DNA from: Lamellibrachia columna
Taxonomy: Eukaryota; Annelida; Polychaeta; Sabellida; Siboglinidae
DNA length: 64,000 nt
Direction: 5' to 3'
NCBI GenBank assembly: GCA_963662155.1
Contig: OY759262.1
Coordinates: 12,611,782-12,675,781, forward strand
Positions 61,620-64,000 of this stretch are shown here, piece by piece. Position 1 is the first letter of the stretch, and each line of letters starts with the position of its first letter. The position numbers were made by a program, and so were the translations under genes. The notes beneath the pieces are model-generated. The model saw nothing but the letters and a program-made list of their open reading frames with translations, had not been told where the DNA came from and searched no databases.

Positions 61620-62506
61620 AGGAGCCTGCCTCTCAATGGGACATCAATCTACCGGAGGAGTAGCAGATCATTGGCAGTCAAACGTGCACACAACATCTTT
61701 GACAGTGGTGCAGAGTCTGTGCCACAAAGGATCATTTTGTTTGGTGGATGATGCACTTTGCCATCTTGCTCGCTGTCACAAGTGGTTAATGGATGGCAAC
61801 TTTTTGATGTCCCCATGTATGTTCCATTGGCTATACGTCATACGTGAAACTGCTGTGTCATGTGTATGCCTTGTTACCCAACTAATCACAGGATACGTAT
61901 CAACAGATGTTTGGCTGCAATCCAGATCCCACTACTGTTGTTACCGACTATGAGTTGGCTATCATGCAGGCTGCACGTGCTACTATAGGCCCTCATGTTA
62001 CTACACATGGGTGTTTCTTTCACCTGACACAGTCGACATGGTGCAACATACAACAGTTAGGACTCGCTGAACTGTAGCTGATGAGGAGACCAGGCTGTTT
62101 TGTGGTATGGTAGATGTCTTGGTGTTCCTGCCACATGACGACATTCCAGAAAGAATCGTGTACCTGCAACTGAATGCAGTACTGGGTACAAATGATCTTG
62201 TCACGTACTTCGAGAGTCCGTATGTCACGGGAACCTTCTGTGCAACCTCCTGCAGGAGCAGATGATGACAAACTACCGACAGCCAGGTTCAGGAGACTGC
62301 CGGCCTTCTTCCCTTCAGCCACGTGGAACATCTTCGATGTGACAGTAGAGGGAGAAGACAGAACGAACAACCTGTGTGAGTGTTGGAACTTAGCCTTCTC
62401 ACAGCCTGTGGGACACAGTCACCCATCCTTGTGGACACTGATCGACTCCTTGCACCAAGAACATACTGCTGTGTTTGCATCCCTCATCCAAGATGCCCGT
62501 GGATAA
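61620..62506 (+). pseudogene. Decayed MULE-type transposase
   Basis: Motifs of the MULE transposase domain appear in order on the + strand but in shifting frames. WLMDGNF (Asp codon at 61792) corresponds to the first catalytic aspartate. VVTDYELAIMQAA (Asp codon at 61946) is the second. GCFFHLTQS (62009-62035) is the C-x2-H motif. ADEETRLFCGMVDVLVFLP follows at about 62077. The C-terminal block is WNIFDVTVEGEDRTNNLCE, then GHSHPSLWTLID, up to the stop at 62504-62506. At least three frameshifts and an in-frame stop near 62072 show it is dead. Confidence 0.75.
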
Positions 62507-62678
62507 CTGATGTGCAAATGTGTGAAATGAAGCACGTGGCAACTCCAGGAATGACTGAAGAAAATGTGCCTGGACCATCGAGATGGAGTAAAGACTGTAG
62601 TGGAGACCTTGACGGCAGCAAGTCACAGCATCAGGTTGAAATGAACTGTATAATAAGTGGAACTCACAATACATATAA

Positions 62679-63050
62679 TGAATGTTATGTGGAACATTGA
62701 TTGGTTTGTGTGCATCACATCTATGACAAATTAATCAAACAACAAGTGCAAATACAGTAGTTGACTGTTGAGTGCTGCGATGGTAGGCCTGCTAGACTGT
62801 AGTTGTATAGATCTATATGATTGAATGTTGTGTGGAACTAACATTCTAAATTTCAAATATGACAAATTAATTACATAACAAGTGCAGTTACCATAGTTGA
62901 CTGTTCAGTGTTGCGATGGTAGACCCACTAGACTGTACTCTGTAGTTGTAAAGATGTAAATATGATTGAATGTTATGTGGAACATTGATTGGAGCGTATA
63001 TTGTACTACATTTCAAATATGAGAAATTTTATCAAATAAGTGCAATTAAT
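62679..63050. repeat. ~145-bp tandem repeat, about 2.5 copies
   Basis: GAATGTTATGTGGAACATTG starts copies near 62681 and 62967, with a variant at about 62824. Shared interior: GTTGACTGTT(G/C)AGTG, TGCGATGGTAG and CTAGACTGTA. Confidence 0.8.
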
Positions 63051-63916
63051 AATAATAATTGTTATCTGATGTCAGTGTTGAGAAGGCAGGCTCGAGTTGT
63101 ATCTAGAATTCTAGATACATAATTGAATACAAGTTTTTAAAATGATCAACTCATTAAATATTACTTAAACTACAAAAGGGTGGAAATGTCCTTTTCATTT
63201 TAGTGGGGGGAAACATCCAGGGAGATGTGAACCAGGGTCTGGTTTCTATGGACACGGGGGACCCCTCTCCATAGCCTGGGGAGGTCTTCAAACCCCCCTG
63301 GATCCGCTGCTGTATATATATATATATATATATATATTTTAACATAGCTTTGTTATTTAGTCTTTATTTTATATTTGTTAAAATATTAATAACAGAAATC
63401 ACAATGTACACACGCATGCACGCTCAAAAAACATCAACAATAATGACAATGCTCGTGAAGAGGGACTGTAAATATTATGCATCCTTCTAATTCTTGTCCG
63501 CCCTTTACTTGCCCGCCTCTTAGGGAGCCCTAGCTTGGCCCGGCCCCTGGGAGGCACTGCCACTGGCCCCTGGGTTTGAACCCACCCCGTTTCATAAAAA
63601 ATGGATGCTTCTTGACTTGACAGTAACTTTGTAACTATTCAACATTAACACAAATAAGCTTGGGCTCCTCTCAGTCTGTTAAGTTATCTGTTGTGCTGTC
63701 AAGTTATGTGTTGTGTTGTCAAGCTCAATTTAAGGCTTATTTCATGGCCAAAATCTTGGGTCTGGGATCAGTTCCTGCAGACATTATTTTACAGCCATTC
63801 CGTAAACATGAATCATGCTGAGGATGTTGTCCATTTCATTGCGCGTGATGCGTGCACTGTAACAACAACCAAACCACTGGTTCTTTCTATTGTCTTGTGT
63901 GTGTGACGTGTTTCAG
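63051..63916. other. Intergenic sequence, possible transposon terminus
   Basis: Contains a (TA)n tract near 63313-63338 next to GGATCCGCTGCTG and GGGG-rich sequence, which resembles a transposon end but has no visible partner. No gene seen before the candidate exon at 63917. Confidence 0.35.
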
Positions 63917-64000
63917 AGACTACATGGGGCGATGGACAGAGACTGTCATTGAGCAGTCAGGGCAGTCAGGAGGATGACATTGACCAACCTCTGATCAAGA
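63917..64000 (+). CDS. Candidate exon running off the right edge
   Basis: A good acceptor (GACGTGTTTCAG at 63905-63916) is followed by 84 nt open in one frame to the window end. The frame is phase 1: two bases, then ACT ACA TGG. The encoded peptide is Ser/Gln-rich then acidic (LSLSSQGSQEDDIDQPLIK). The other two frames have stops. It may belong to the next gene on the + strand. It lacks a membrane segment, so it is unlikely to be an alternative CRIM1 end. Confidence 0.35.

Overview
This is a window of animal (metazoan) nuclear DNA. It is intron-rich and low in GC outside one CpG-dense promoter. It carries many minisatellites, a tRNA-derived SINE, and relics of LINE, hAT-type, piggyBac-type and MULE-type transposons. 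The domain order of the one recognisable gene and the repeat types suggest an invertebrate, perhaps a lophotrochozoan, but the sequence alone does not settle the phylum.

One large gene on the + strand fills most of the window. It spans about 48 kb from the start codon at 7339 to the stop at 55669. I assembled 13 coding exons by eye from reading frames, GT/AG sites and intron phases. They join in frame to 3024 nt (1007 residues plus stop). The product reads as a CRIM1 orthologue (cysteine-rich motor neuron 1), a type I membrane protein. Its order is signal peptide, IGFBP N-terminal domain, two CRIM1-type cysteine modules, two VWC domains, one antistasin-like repeat, four VWC domains, a short linker, a transmembrane helix and an unusually long Cys-His-rich cytoplasmic tail. 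Every intron is phase 1 except intron 3, which is phase 2 and splits the second cysteine module. Exons 5-11 each encode one complete extracellular domain.

Layout. 1-6930 is intergenic: a 32-bp tandem repeat, a 17-bp repeat, a hAT-like element inserted in the tail of an old LINE, a purine-rich 18-bp repeat and a SINE. 6935-7650 is a CpG-rich promoter with a TATA box and a forkhead-type site, the 5' UTR with two upstream ORFs, and exon 1. 7649-49041 holds four very long introns around exons 2, 3 and 4, packed with minisatellites and small elements. 49042-55669 is a compact block of exons 5-13. 55670 to about 56815 is a likely 3' UTR with two AATAAA signals. 56885-58275 is a degenerate 27-28-bp satellite. 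58280-64000 is intergenic, with an unexplained 126-codon ORF, a 1.47-kb foldback element, a broken MULE transposase and a candidate exon running off the right edge.

In characterised animals CRIM1 is a membrane-anchored binder of BMP/TGF-beta-type ligands that acts through its VWC domains. The same role is inferred here from domain order only. I found no genuine tRNA, rRNA, CRISPR array or bacterial-type operon.
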